A DNA stretch of 64,000 nt from Pseudomonadota bacterium (GTDB lineage Bacteria; Pseudomonadota; Alphaproteobacteria; Rhizobiales; Pleomorphomonadaceae): the NCBI GenBank assembly GCA_018262505.1, contig JAGSYV010000003.1:1-64000 (forward strand), read 5' to 3'. The notes beneath the pieces are model-generated. The model ran no database searches and was not told where the DNA came from. It was given only the letters and a program-made list of their open reading frames with translations. Below, in pieces: positions 18,218 to 26,957 of the stretch. Positions within the stretch are counted from its first letter, which is position 1, and the number at the start of each line of letters is the position of its first letter. The translations under genes were made by a program, and so were the position numbers.

Positions 18218-18259
18218 AGAGCGCTTCGCGTGTCACTCAAACACGGGGCGCTCTTTTTA
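18218..18259 (+). terminator. Intrinsic terminator after the DUF3126 gene
   Basis: AGAGCGC pairs with GCGCTCT, inner CGTGT pairs with ACACG, followed by a run of five T. It is well placed 27 bases after the stop. Confidence 0.85.
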
Positions 18260-18300
18260 TGTCGGATGCTTTTGCGGTGTACCGTTGGCGCTCGAAGCCT

Positions 18301-19053
18301 CTAGGCGGTGACGCCGAAGGACAACAGCAGCACGCGCACGCCGCTCTTGATGCCGTCCCAGTTGCCAAGCAGCCCCTTGCGGAAGCGGATCTGCACCGAG
18401 AGATCGTTGCCGGCGTGAATTTCCGTCAGGCAGGAGGCGGGATATTCGCTGTCGTCGGGCGCCGTGCAGTGGGTGGTGAACGGGTTGGTCGAGCCCGCCT
18501 CGAAGAATACTTCCTCGCCGCTGAGGCCCGACTCCTCGGACATGCGGTGACCGACGAGACCGGCCGGCGCCGGAATGGTGCCTTCCTCGAAGAAGTGCTG
18601 ATAGACGTTGATCAGCCGACCGACGCTGTCGGTGGGTGTGTCGCGCGTGCGAATTGTCAGGTAGACGACCGGCGCATCGGCACCGAGATCGAGAAAGTCC
18701 TTGCGGAAGGCACGCGTGTAGCCAGCCATTTCTGGGAAGTGGACGGCGAGGTCTATGCGGTCGTGCGGCCCGACGTTTCTCTGATCGGCGAAACGGAACA
18801 TGTTGGCCGGGATCACCAGCCGTTGCTGGCCAATGAACAGCGCGATCGGCGTCGGGTCTGTCGATCGCCCATCCTGGCTGTCGAAATTGCCGGAGAGGTT
18901 GATGAGGATGTTCACCAGCATCACGCCGCCGGCCAGCAGGAAGGTGGTGAGAACGGCGCGCAGGAACCAGGCAGCCGCGCTGGTGCGGCGTCGGGCCGGA
19001 CGTCGGACCGGACGAAGCAGGCTTTCATCCGAATATGACGCGTAGTGGGTCAC
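18301..19053 (-). CDS. Conserved membrane-anchored protein of unknown function
   Basis: About 250 residues. An arginine-rich cytoplasmic N-terminus (about 1-30) is followed by one membrane segment (AAWFLRAVLTTFLLAGGVMLVN, quoted here as two runs: AAWFLRAVLTT then FLLAGGVMLVN). The periplasmic domain then contains DRIDLAVHFPEMAGYTRAF and DAPVVYLTIRTRDTPTDSVG. Two cysteines (THCTAPDD, PASCLTEI) could form a disulfide. The GTG at 19053 is chosen because GGGAGG stands 5 bases before it; the frame is open further upstream but arginine/glycine-rich and unlike a protein start. No function is recognised. Confidence 0.65.
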   Translation of the reverse strand: MTHYASYSDESLLRPVRRPARRRTSAAAWFLRAVLTTFLLAGGVMLVNILINLSGNFDSQDGRSTDPTPIALFIGQQRLVIPANMFRFADQRNVGPHDRIDLAVHFPEMAGYTRAFRKDFLDLGADAPVVYLTIRTRDTPTDSVGRLINVYQHFFEEGTIPAPAGLVGHRMSEESGLSGEEVFFEAGSTNPFTTHCTAPDDSEYPASCLTEIHAGNDLSVQIRFRKGLLGNWDGIKSGVRVLLLSFGVTA

Positions 19054-19239
19054 GACCGCCTCCCGATTTGAGACAGGAATCCAAACCGCCGCCACCGGCC
19101 GTTTCAGAACTCCGCCGAACCCCCGCCTCTTTCGTCCCAAGGCCGGTCCGCGTCCTCGCGGCCCGCGCCTTGCCACGTGCAGAGCAGGTCTATCCTTACT
19201 GTTTCATTTCGGATCAGGGTTAAGGCGGGGTTAACGGCA

Positions 19240-19569
19240 ATGAATGTCGAGATTCTGGTGACGTGTTTTTCGGTCGCTCTTGGCTTCGTCCTGGCGGGTC
19301 TTCTGTCGTCCCTCTATCAGCTCGTGACGTCGAAGCCGGCCCGCTTCGAGATGCAGGCAGAGACGATTCTGCTCGGTGTCGCGCAGACCTTTCTGATCAT
19401 GTTTGCCGGTCCGGCGATCTTGATGCGCAACGCCATCCGCGGCCGGCGGATCGAACATCGCAACGTTGGTTGGCTGGTTGCCTCCACGGCGATCGCCGGT
19501 GCGTGGAGTCTCTGTTCGGGCGTCATGTTGTTGCCGTTCTTTGTTGTGGTCGCACAGTCGATCGGCTGA
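19240..19569 (+). CDS. Small conserved membrane protein
   Basis: A 109-residue protein with about three hydrophobic segments (residues 1-25, about 40-62 and 80-108) and a basic loop IRGRRIEHRN between the second and third. It resembles short uncharacterised inner-membrane proteins of Hyphomicrobiales, but the family cannot be named with certainty. It is divergent from the membrane-anchored gene at 18301-19053. The start at 19240 (MNVEIL) fits the first hydrophobic segment. Confidence 0.6.
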   Translation: MNVEILVTCFSVALGFVLAGLLSSLYQLVTSKPARFEMQAETILLGVAQTFLIMFAGPAILMRNAIRGRRIEHRNVGWLVASTAIAGAWSLCSGVMLLPFFVVVAQSIG

Positions 19570-19744
19570 GCCAGCGCTCGAATTTCTGTGGTTGCTGCCC
19601 ACTAAACGCTTAACTGCGAAAGATTTCTGAAACGCTTCGTCCCTAGAGTTGGCCCTCATGCTTTTGGGCGGGACGTGGGGATATGTCGCGGTTCGGCTGG
19701 GGAGAGGCAGAACGGAAGAGCGCGTGCCGCCGCGAGGTGGCAGC

Positions 19745-21790
19745 ATGAATCTTCTCGCCTTCCTGCGTTTCCGCAAAGCGGACATCTTGCGGAAGGCGGC
19801 AAACCTGTTGCCGATCCTTTTCACTGCCATATTGCTGATCTTTGCCGAAAACTCAGCACTCGAAGCCTATCGCACATTCCTGCGCATCGAGGCTTCCAAT
19901 GCCAGCGAGGCCATCCGGGCTGGTCGGGATATTGGCGATCAGGCCAAGCTCGTCGAAATGTCCCGCCGGAAGCTGGGCAATCGGTTGATCCTCGGTTTCA
20001 CGACGGAAGATGCCAGCGATATTCGCGAGTCAATCCAGCAGTTGCTGGCCACCATTGAACGAGCCCGCCCATCGTTCATCATGCCCGGCGACGCAGCGCT
20101 GATATCCCAGATCGACAGCATCGCCGAACTTGCTTCGGGGCTCAGCGTGGCTTTCGCGAGCGTTGGCCCGGATGACACGGCCGTCCTCAATGCGCTTGAT
20201 GGCGATCTCCGGCGCCTTTCAGAAAAGTTCCGTCTGCTTCTGGAAAACATGGCGGAGCAGGGGACGCGTTATATAGCGCTGCAGGGCGAAACGCTGGCGG
20301 CGAGCTATTCGGCGATGCTGAAGCTCTCCATCGCCCTGGTCGGCGCCATCGTGTCGATGCTGGCGCTTTTGGTGCTCAACCGACGCGCTACCTGGCAGGC
20401 CAATTATCGCGCCGACCACGATGTGACCACCGGTGTGCTCAACCGCCGCGCCTTCGAACGATGGATCGAGGGCATCCACTTCGATCCGCAGGCGTCCAAA
20501 GCAGTGATGGTGTTCGACCTCGACAATTTCAAAGAGGTCAACGACGAGCTCGGCCATATGGCCGGCGATCATGTTCTCAAGGCCTTTGTCGGCAATCTGG
20601 TCGACTCCTTCGGTCAGGACGCCCTGGTGGTGCGCTGGGGCGGCGACGAGTTTGTGGCTGTCGTTTCCACCGACGGTTTTGTCGAGGCGGGCGCGGTGAC
20701 GCTGCTGCGCGCGTCGTTTGCCCGCCTGCAATCGGTCGTACGTTTCGGCGATACTGATATCGACATTCGCTGCTCCGGCGGCGCGGCCGTTTGGCCGTCC
20801 GACAGCCGGGACTTCCACGAGGTGCTGCAACTCGCCGATCTCGCGCTCTACAAGGCGAAGGCGCGCGGCAAATCGCGCCTGCAATTCTACGACGCCGATA
20901 TTCTCAACGAGCGCCACAAGGTCCTCGCGCTCCGCGAACGGTTGAGGGCGGCGCTCCGCGAAGGTGAACTCAGCCTGCACTGGCAGCCGCAGGTCGACAT
21001 AGAGCACGGCTACGTTCCCTCGGCGGAAGCGCTGATCCGCTGGACGGATCGCGAAACCGGCCGGATCATTCCTCCGAGCGAGTTCATTCCAGCCGCCGAG
21101 GCATCCGACCTGATCATCGAAATCGACAATTTCGTTATCGAGGAGGCTGTCCGCACCGCGGCCAGATGGGCGACGCTCTGGCAGTATCCGCCGATTGCCG
21201 CGGTCAACGTGTCGGCCATGCATTTCCAACGGCGCGAATTCGTCAGCCAGGTGCGCGATATCCTTCGCCGCCACAATCTCAGCCCCGACCGATTGGAACT
21301 CGAGATTACCGAAGGCGTCATTCTCGGCAACAACACGGAGGTGACGCGCAACCTCAAGGGGCTCGAGGCGCTCGGCGTGCATATCGCCCTCGACGATTTC
21401 GGCACCGGCTATTCCAACATCGCCTATCTCTCGCAGTTGAAGCCAGACCGGCTGAAGATCGACCAGACGTTCATCGCCTCATTGTCGGGCAACTGCCAAA
21501 TGGAATCACTGGTGTCGGCCATCATCGGCATCGGCAAGGCGATCAATTGCGAGGTGGTGGCCGAGGGCGTCGAGACGGCCGACCAGCTCGATCTGGTGCA
21601 ACGCCTCGGATGCAGCCTCGTGCAAGGCTACCATTTTGCCAAGCCGATGCCCGATGAAGACTTTCAGGTCTGGCGCGACATCAACTATCCGGACGCCGTG
21701 GCTTCGGTGTGTCATCTCCGCCGGCTCGGCGATCGGCTGGCGAGCGCCATCGGCGATGTCGGCCGCGGACGCGATCGCGACGCGACATAA
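19745..21790 (+). CDS. Membrane-bound GGDEF-EAL cyclic-di-GMP protein
   Basis: A 681-residue inner-membrane signalling protein. Two membrane segments (about 18-36 and 193-213) flank a periplasmic sensor region. A GGDEF domain follows with an intact RWGGDEF active site (299-303); the upstream inhibitory RxxD site is absent, with FGQD in its place. The EAL domain starts near 410 with the EAL signature at 428-430 and carries DDFGTGYSNIAYLSQLKPDR, KIDQTFI and EGVET, so phosphodiesterase residues look complete. Both activities are possible. The start at 19745 is supported by GAGGTGG just upstream. No other c-di-GMP gene is adjacent. Confidence 0.88.
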   Translation: MNLLAFLRFRKADILRKAANLLPILFTAILLIFAENSALEAYRTFLRIEASNASEAIRAGRDIGDQAKLVEMSRRKLGNRLILGFTTEDASDIRESIQQLLATIERARPSFIMPGDAALISQIDSIAELASGLSVAFASVGPDDTAVLNALDGDLRRLSEKFRLLLENMAEQGTRYIALQGETLAASYSAMLKLSIALVGAIVSMLALLVLNRRATWQANYRADHDVTTGVLNRRAFERWIEGIHFDPQASKAVMVFDLDNFKEVNDELGHMAGDHVLKAFVGNLVDSFGQDALVVRWGGDEFVAVVSTDGFVEAGAVTLLRASFARLQSVVRFGDTDIDIRCSGGAAVWPSDSRDFHEVLQLADLALYKAKARGKSRLQFYDADILNERHKVLALRERLRAALREGELSLHWQPQVDIEHGYVPSAEALIRWTDRETGRIIPPSEFIPAAEASDLIIEIDNFVIEEAVRTAARWATLWQYPPIAAVNVSAMHFQRREFVSQVRDILRRHNLSPDRLELEITEGVILGNNTEVTRNLKGLEALGVHIALDDFGTGYSNIAYLSQLKPDRLKIDQTFIASLSGNCQMESLVSAIIGIGKAINCEVVAEGVETADQLDLVQRLGCSLVQGYHFAKPMPDEDFQVWRDINYPDAVASVCHLRRLGDRLASAIGDVGRGRDRDAT

Positions 21791-21870
21791 GGCCCCGCTG
21801 ATCGGGCTTGGTGACGGTCGACGCGGGCGCTATGTATGAAGCGAACGTCCACTTCACACCGGAGCGCGCC

Positions 21871-22221
21871 ATGGCTGTTTGGCCCACCGAAATTCGTCTT
21901 TCCGCCGATAAGCGTTCTCTGGCCGTATCTTTCGAGGACGGCAAAGCCTTTTCCATTCCAGCCGAGCTGCTCAGGGTGAACTCACCCTCGGCAGAGGTTC
22001 AAGGCCACGCGCCAAGTCAGCGCATAACGGTGGCGGGCAAGAAGGACGTCAAGATTTCTGCGGTGGAGCCCGTCGGTTCCTACGCCGTCCGTCTGGTGTT
22101 CGACGACGGCCACGATAGCGGCCTCTACACCTGGACCATCCTCTACGAGACCGGCCGTGACAAGGAGGCGCTGTTCTCCGCCTACCTCGCCGAACTCGAC
22201 GCCAAGGGGCTTTCGCGCTGA
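21871..22221 (+). CDS. DUF971 (gamma-butyrobetaine hydroxylase-like N-terminal) protein
   Basis: A 116-residue stand-alone DUF971 protein. Family marks are PTEIRLSADKRSLAVSFEDG, ELLRVNSPSAEVQGH and VRLVFDDGHDSGLYTW. Stand-alone DUF971 proteins often occur near iron-sulfur and cofactor genes, but their role is not established. The start at 21871 has GGAGCGCGCC before it and matches the usual first residues; earlier in-frame ATGs lack ribosome sites. Confidence 0.75.
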   Translation: MAVWPTEIRLSADKRSLAVSFEDGKAFSIPAELLRVNSPSAEVQGHAPSQRITVAGKKDVKISAVEPVGSYAVRLVFDDGHDSGLYTWTILYETGRDKEALFSAYLAELDAKGLSR

Positions 22222-22241
22222 ACCGAGGGACTGGATATGAA

Positions 22242-22271
22242 AACGCCGTCGCGGCAAGTTGCGACGGCGTT
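22242..22271 (-). terminator. Terminator of the L,D-transpeptidase gene
   Basis: A perfect 11-bp stem (AACGCCGTCGC / GCGACGGCGTT) with an 8-base loop lies between two convergent genes. In the minus direction it ends in TTTT. It may also stop transcription from the plus strand. Confidence 0.85.
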
Positions 22272-22294
22272 GTCGTGTCGTGGAACTGATGGGG

Positions 22295-22897
22295 TTAGCG
22301 GACGACGACGACCTTGGTGCCGACGCCGACACGCTCATAGAGGTCGGCGACGTCGTCATTGGTCATGCGGATGCAGCCCGATGACACCGCTTGGCCGATG
22401 GTCCACGGCTCGGCCGTGCCATGGATGCGGTAGATGGTCGAACCGATGTACATGGCGCGGGCGCCGAGCGGATTGTCCGGGCCGCCTGGCATGAAATAGG
22501 GCAGCTTTGGCTGGCGCTTGCGCATGGCCGACGGCGGCGTCCAGCCGGGCCATTCCGCCTTGCGGGTGATGTGGTGCTCACCCTGCCAAGTGAAGCCGGG
22601 GCGACCGACGCCGATACCATACTTCATCGCCTTGCCGTCGCCGAACACGTAGTAGAGGCGGCGCTCGGTCGTGTTGACGATGATCGTGCCGGTGCCATAG
22701 GGACCGGTGTAGTCGATCATTTCCTTCTTGATCGGGCTTTCCATCGAGCGCGTCGACGGCCGGCGCACAATCGTCTGGAAGCTGCTGGACGCAGGATCCC
22801 AGAAGCGGACGGTTTCCTCTTCGGCACGGGCAACGCCCGTATGGAGCGACGCGGCCATCGTGGCAACCGCCGCAAGGAGAAGCATCTTTCTCATCAT
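22295..22897 (-). CDS. L,D-transpeptidase (YkuD/ErfK family)
   Basis: A 200-residue periplasmic enzyme that makes 3-3 peptidoglycan cross-links or attaches proteins to peptidoglycan. It has a signal peptide (about 1-25, ending GVARAEEE). The YkuD domain runs from about residue 75 (IIVNTTERRLYYVFGDGKAM) to the end. The catalytic signature IHGTAEPWTIGQAVSSGCIR (about 158-177) carries the essential His and Cys and is followed by MTNDDV. Single gene with its own terminator. Confidence 0.88.
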   Translation of the reverse strand: MMRKMLLLAAVATMAASLHTGVARAEEETVRFWDPASSSFQTIVRRPSTRSMESPIKKEMIDYTGPYGTGTIIVNTTERRLYYVFGDGKAMKYGIGVGRPGFTWQGEHHITRKAEWPGWTPPSAMRKRQPKLPYFMPGGPDNPLGARAMYIGSTIYRIHGTAEPWTIGQAVSSGCIRMTNDDVADLYERVGVGTKVVVVR

Positions 22898-23131
22898 CGT
22901 GAAAGAACCGGAATCCGATAGGTTTGAGGAGGGAGCAACAAATACAAAGTTCGAATCGGCTGCCCGTATCGAACCAGAAACTCAACGGGGACGATGCAGA
23001 GTACATCGCCGACCTTCAAGCGCTTATCGGCGGAATATCCGCGCGGGCCCCGTCTTCCCGCTGCTTTGTTGCCACAGTGCAACGGTCTGGTTCGCCCGAG
23101 TCAATCCTCGACGTCTTATGGCGACGGCCGG

Positions 23132-25072
23132 TTATACCGTGAGCTGCTGGCCGAGTTCGACTACGCGGTTGGAGGGTAGACGGTAGAAGTCGGTGGCATT
23201 GGCCGCCGTGCGAGTCAGCGAGATGAACAGGCGGTTTTGCCATATCGGCATCGGCGACTGTGGGCTCGGCTTGAACGAGCGGCGGTTGAGGAAGAAGGAC
23301 GTCGCCATGATGTCGAACTTGATGCCCTGCCTGCGGCATTGCGCCAGCGCGCGCGGCACATTCGGCGATTCCATGTAACCGAAGGTCAGCTCGACGAGGA
23401 CGAAGTCCTCCGACAGCGGCTCGATCTTGACGCGCTGATCGTCCGGATAGCGCGGCGTCGTCACGACATGCACGGTCATGATGATGTTCTTGGCGTGCAG
23501 GACGTTGTTGTGCTTGAGATTATGCAAGAGCGCGCTCGGCGCGATCTCCGGGTCGGACGTCAGGAACACGGCGGTGCCGCCGACCCTCACGGGGTGCGAC
23601 TTGCCGAGCATCTTGATGAGATCGGTGAGCGGAATGTTTTCGCGGTGCGACTTCTCGAAAACGAGGTCGCTGCCGCGCACCCAGGTCCACATGCAGGTGG
23701 CGACGCAGGCGGCCAGCGTCAGCGGCAGGTAGCCGCCATCGAATACCTTCAGAAGGTTGGCCGACAGGAAGATGAACTCCATGGAGAGGAAGGGGGCAAC
23801 AATAGCGACCGCCACCCAAATCGGCCATTTCCAGACTTTCCAGACCACGATGAAGGCCAGCATGGACGACATCACCATCTCGCCGGTGACGGAAATGCCG
23901 TAGGCGGAGGCTAGTGCGCTCGACGAACGGAAGAAAACGACCAGCGCCAGGATTCCAGTGAGCAGCATCCAGTTGATGCGCGGCAGATAGATCTGGCCCG
24001 CTTGCGTCTCCGACGTGTGGCGGCTTTCGAAGCGAGGAGTGAGGCCCAGTTGCACCGCCTGCTGGGTGAGCGAGAAGGCGCCGGTGATCACCGCCTGGCT
24101 GGCGATGATGGTGGCGATGGTGGCCAGCAGAATGAACGGGATCAGCACCGGCTGCGGTACCATCAGGAAGAATGGATTCTCCAGCGCCTCGGGATGGGAG
24201 AGCACCAGAGCACCCTGGCCGAGATAATTGAGGGTCAGCGCCGGAAAGACCAGCACCAGCCAGGCGAACTGGATCGGCCGGCGGCCAAAATGGCCCATAT
24301 CGGCATAGAGCGCCTCGGCGCCGGTCACGGCGAGGAACACCGAACCGATGACCACGAGAGCCAGAAAGCCGTGGTTGACCACGAAGCTGATCGCCGAGGT
24401 CGGCAGCAGCGCGTAAAGAATCGTCGGATCGTCGCTGACGTGCATCAAGCCCAAGACGCCCAGGCAGAGAAACCAGACGACAGTGATCGGGCCAAACCAG
24501 GCAGCAACCCGACCTGTGCCCAGGCTTTGGATGGCAAACAGCAGGATGAGGATGGCGATGGTCAGCGGCACCACATAGTTGGCGAAGCTGGGGGCCACCA
24601 CCTTCAGGCCTTCGACCGCCGACAGGACGGAGATGGCCGGGGTAATCACCGCGTCGCCGAAAAACATCGAGGCGCCGAGAATGCCGATCACCAGCGCGAA
24701 TCCGCCGCGTTTGCCGAGAGCGCCGCGCACCAGCGCCACAAGCGACAGTGTGCCGCCTTCGCCCTTGTTGTCCGCGTACATCACGAACAGGACGTATTTC
24801 AGCGTCACCACCAGCGTCAGCGTCCAGATGAGCAGCGATACGACGCCTGTCACCTCGGCGCGGGTTATGCCGTCCGCGGCGGTGTGGTGCAACGCCTCGC
24901 GAAAGGCATAGAGCGGGCTGGTGCCGATGTCGCCATACACAACGCCGACCGAGCCGACGGCCAGGCCGAGCATAGAGCCATGGTGCTGCTCGCCAAGGCT
25001 CGGAATCTCTGCGCTAGAAGAGGGGGCGCCCGAGGCGGCTGTCTGGCGGTCTTTGGCTTTGGCGTCGTTCAT
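23132..25072 (-). CDS. kup: Low-affinity potassium transporter Kup
   Basis: A 646-residue inner-membrane K+ uptake protein (KUP/HAK/KT). About 12 membrane helices precede a C-terminal cytoplasmic domain from about residue 490. Hallmarks are GVVYGDIGTSPLYAFREAL (about 43-61), YADNKGEGGTLSLVALV and FFGDAVITPAISVLSAVEGL. Length is normal. It stands alone, and the gap to the L,D-transpeptidase gene (22898-23131) shows no other gene. Confidence 0.92.
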   Translation of the reverse strand: MNDAKAKDRQTAASGAPSSSAEIPSLGEQHHGSMLGLAVGSVGVVYGDIGTSPLYAFREALHHTAADGITRAEVTGVVSLLIWTLTLVVTLKYVLFVMYADNKGEGGTLSLVALVRGALGKRGGFALVIGILGASMFFGDAVITPAISVLSAVEGLKVVAPSFANYVVPLTIAILILLFAIQSLGTGRVAAWFGPITVVWFLCLGVLGLMHVSDDPTILYALLPTSAISFVVNHGFLALVVIGSVFLAVTGAEALYADMGHFGRRPIQFAWLVLVFPALTLNYLGQGALVLSHPEALENPFFLMVPQPVLIPFILLATIATIIASQAVITGAFSLTQQAVQLGLTPRFESRHTSETQAGQIYLPRINWMLLTGILALVVFFRSSSALASAYGISVTGEMVMSSMLAFIVVWKVWKWPIWVAVAIVAPFLSMEFIFLSANLLKVFDGGYLPLTLAACVATCMWTWVRGSDLVFEKSHRENIPLTDLIKMLGKSHPVRVGGTAVFLTSDPEIAPSALLHNLKHNNVLHAKNIIMTVHVVTTPRYPDDQRVKIEPLSEDFVLVELTFGYMESPNVPRALAQCRRQGIKFDIMATSFFLNRRSFKPSPQSPMPIWQNRLFISLTRTAANATDFYRLPSNRVVELGQQLTV

Positions 25073-25406
25073 GTAGAACCGTCACAGAGATCGGACGTCG
25101 GTGACGTCGGCTCGATCCAGCGGCGTGGAAATAGCGGAATATCTGGAATTCCGCAAGCACAGCGACCGGGCGGCGGCAGCGGCGATCCGAGTCGTCTCCT
25201 GGGGATTGCCGCGCATTGCATCGATCAATTTGCCAAGGCTGGATGCCGCCGGCCGGACGTCGGTCCGGCTTGATTATGGAACGCTGCACTGCGAATGAGG
25301 TTCCAATTTGTCGGGCTATGCTCTAGAAAGCGCGAAACCGCCGACGGCCATATTTCCGCGTCGATCCGGCAATCCTTCCGGTCGAGTGTCGCTCCGAGTT
25401 TCGTTC

Positions 25407-25790
25407 ATGTCGCTTATTTCTGTGCTCCTCGTCGCCATCGGCGGCGCCATCGGCTCGGTGTGTCGCTATCTGGTGGGCATCGGCGCCGGTCGACTCCTGG
25501 GGCCGGACTTTCCTTATGGCACCATGACCGTCAATGTCGTCGGCTCCTTCGTCATGGGTTTGTTCATTGAACTCCTGGCCTTGAAATTCGACGGTTCGGA
25601 ACCTCTTCGCCTGTTTGTGGCAGTAGGTATCCTCGGCGGGTTCACGACATTGTCCTCCTTCTCGCTCGACACCATTGTGCTGTTCGAGCGCGGCGCGGTT
25701 GCAACCGCCGCCGTCTATGTCGGGGGATCGATCATTCTGTCGCTGGCCGCGCTGGTGGCCGGTCTCCATCTCGTGAGGGCCTTCGCATGA
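25407..25790 (+). CDS. crcB: Fluoride efflux channel CrcB/Fluc
   Basis: A 127-residue four-helix membrane protein forming dual-topology dimers that expel fluoride. Family signatures are GGAIGSVCRYLVG, GTMTVNVVGSFVMG (the conserved Asn-x-x-Gly) and GILGGFTTLSSFSLDT. The start at 25407 (MSLISVLL) fits the first helix; the open frame further upstream is not CrcB-like. The stop overlaps the start of the pseudouridine synthase gene by 4 bases, so the two are translationally coupled. No fluoride riboswitch is recognised upstream. Confidence 0.9.
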   Translation: MSLISVLLVAIGGAIGSVCRYLVGIGAGRLLGPDFPYGTMTVNVVGSFVMGLFIELLALKFDGSEPLRLFVAVGILGGFTTLSSFSLDTIVLFERGAVATAAVYVGGSIILSLAALVAGLHLVRAFA

Positions 25791-26848
25791 CCCAAGGAAC
25801 AGCCGGCGGACCGCGCGTCGAGATGATTGTCGTTGCCAAGGACGAGGCCGGCATGCGCCTTGACCGCTGGTTCAAGGACCATTTTCCCGGCCTCGGTTTC
25901 GGCCACCTTCAGAAGCTGATCCGTTCTGGGCAGGTGCGTGTCGATGGCGGCCGCTGCAAGACCGACCAGCGCCTTGGCGTGGGCCAGACGGTGCGGATAC
26001 CGCCGGTGCAATATGGCGACGCGGCGCCGAGCGGCGCATCCTTCTACGACGGCGAAGGCGGCGCGCCGATGGCCCGGCCGAAACAGGTGGCCTCGGCCAA
26101 CGAAGCGGAATACCTGCGCTCGCTGCTCCTTTACGAGGACGAGCACGTGTTCGTCTTCAACAAGCCGGCCGGTCTTGCCGTGCAGGGCGGATCGGGCATG
26201 ACGCGTCACATCGACGGCATGCTCGAAGCGCTGCGCGATCGCAAGGGCGTCAAGCCCCGGCTCGTCCATCGGCTTGATCGCGAGACTTCGGGCTGCCTTC
26301 TGGTGGCTCGTTCACGCCTCGCGGCGGCAACGCTGGCGCGGACCTTCCAGACGCGGTCGGCGCGGAAGATCTATTGGGCGCTGGTGTTCGGTCAGCCGAA
26401 GCCGGCCCAGGGCAAGATTTCGAGCTGGCTGAGGCGCGTGCCGGGGCCGGACGGCGACATGATGATGGTGGCCAAGCATGGCGAACCCGACGCTCAGCAC
26501 GCCGTCACCTATTATTCGATCGTCGAGCATTCCGCCGGCCGCCTGTCGTGGCTGACCATGAAGCCGACTACGGGGCGCACCCATCAGCTGCGCGTCCATT
26601 GCCAGGCGATGGGGCATCCGATCATCGGCGATCCCCGCTATTTCGACATTGAGAACTGGGAATTGCCGGGCGGTATCCAGAACCGACTGCATCTCCTTGC
26701 CCGCCGCCTGACCATTCCGCATCCGGCCGGTGGCGAAGTGATCGATGTCACGGCGCCGCTTCCTCCGCATATGCTGCAATCGTGGAATCTTCTGGGCTTC
26801 GAGGTGGGCGACAAGGCCGAAGAGAATCCATCTTTCCCAGAAGATTAA
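25787..26848 (+). CDS. RluC/RluD-family rRNA pseudouridine synthase
   Basis: A 353-residue enzyme converting uridine to pseudouridine in 23S rRNA. The N-terminal S4 RNA-binding domain is about 15-75. The catalytic domain contains VFNKPAGLAVQGGSG and the active-site LVHRLDRETSGCLLVARS (catalytic Asp in HRLDRETSG). TTGRTHQLRVHCQAMGHPI and IIGDPRYF follow. RluC and RluD cannot be told apart with certainty; the sequence is nearer RluC. Coupled to crcB by ATGA. Confidence 0.88.
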   Translation: MTQGTAGGPRVEMIVVAKDEAGMRLDRWFKDHFPGLGFGHLQKLIRSGQVRVDGGRCKTDQRLGVGQTVRIPPVQYGDAAPSGASFYDGEGGAPMARPKQVASANEAEYLRSLLLYEDEHVFVFNKPAGLAVQGGSGMTRHIDGMLEALRDRKGVKPRLVHRLDRETSGCLLVARSRLAAATLARTFQTRSARKIYWALVFGQPKPAQGKISSWLRRVPGPDGDMMMVAKHGEPDAQHAVTYYSIVEHSAGRLSWLTMKPTTGRTHQLRVHCQAMGHPIIGDPRYFDIENWELPGGIQNRLHLLARRLTIPHPAGGEVIDVTAPLPPHMLQSWNLLGFEVGDKAEENPSFPED

Positions 26849-26957
26849 CCGCGGCAAGACGCCGCCTCGACCTATGGTAGAAGAGATTTGAGACGATTCG
26901 GACGTCCTGCCGGCGAAGCGGGCGGCCGATGGCGTTTGTGCCGCGCCGGGGGGAAGA

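Noticed and set aside
24002-25273. A 423-codon plus-strand open frame opposite kup
   Set aside because: Highly charged antisense translation; Kup on the other strand is unambiguous.
25290-25406. A possible fluoride riboswitch upstream of crcB
   Set aside because: The conserved core of the crcB motif was looked for and is not present.
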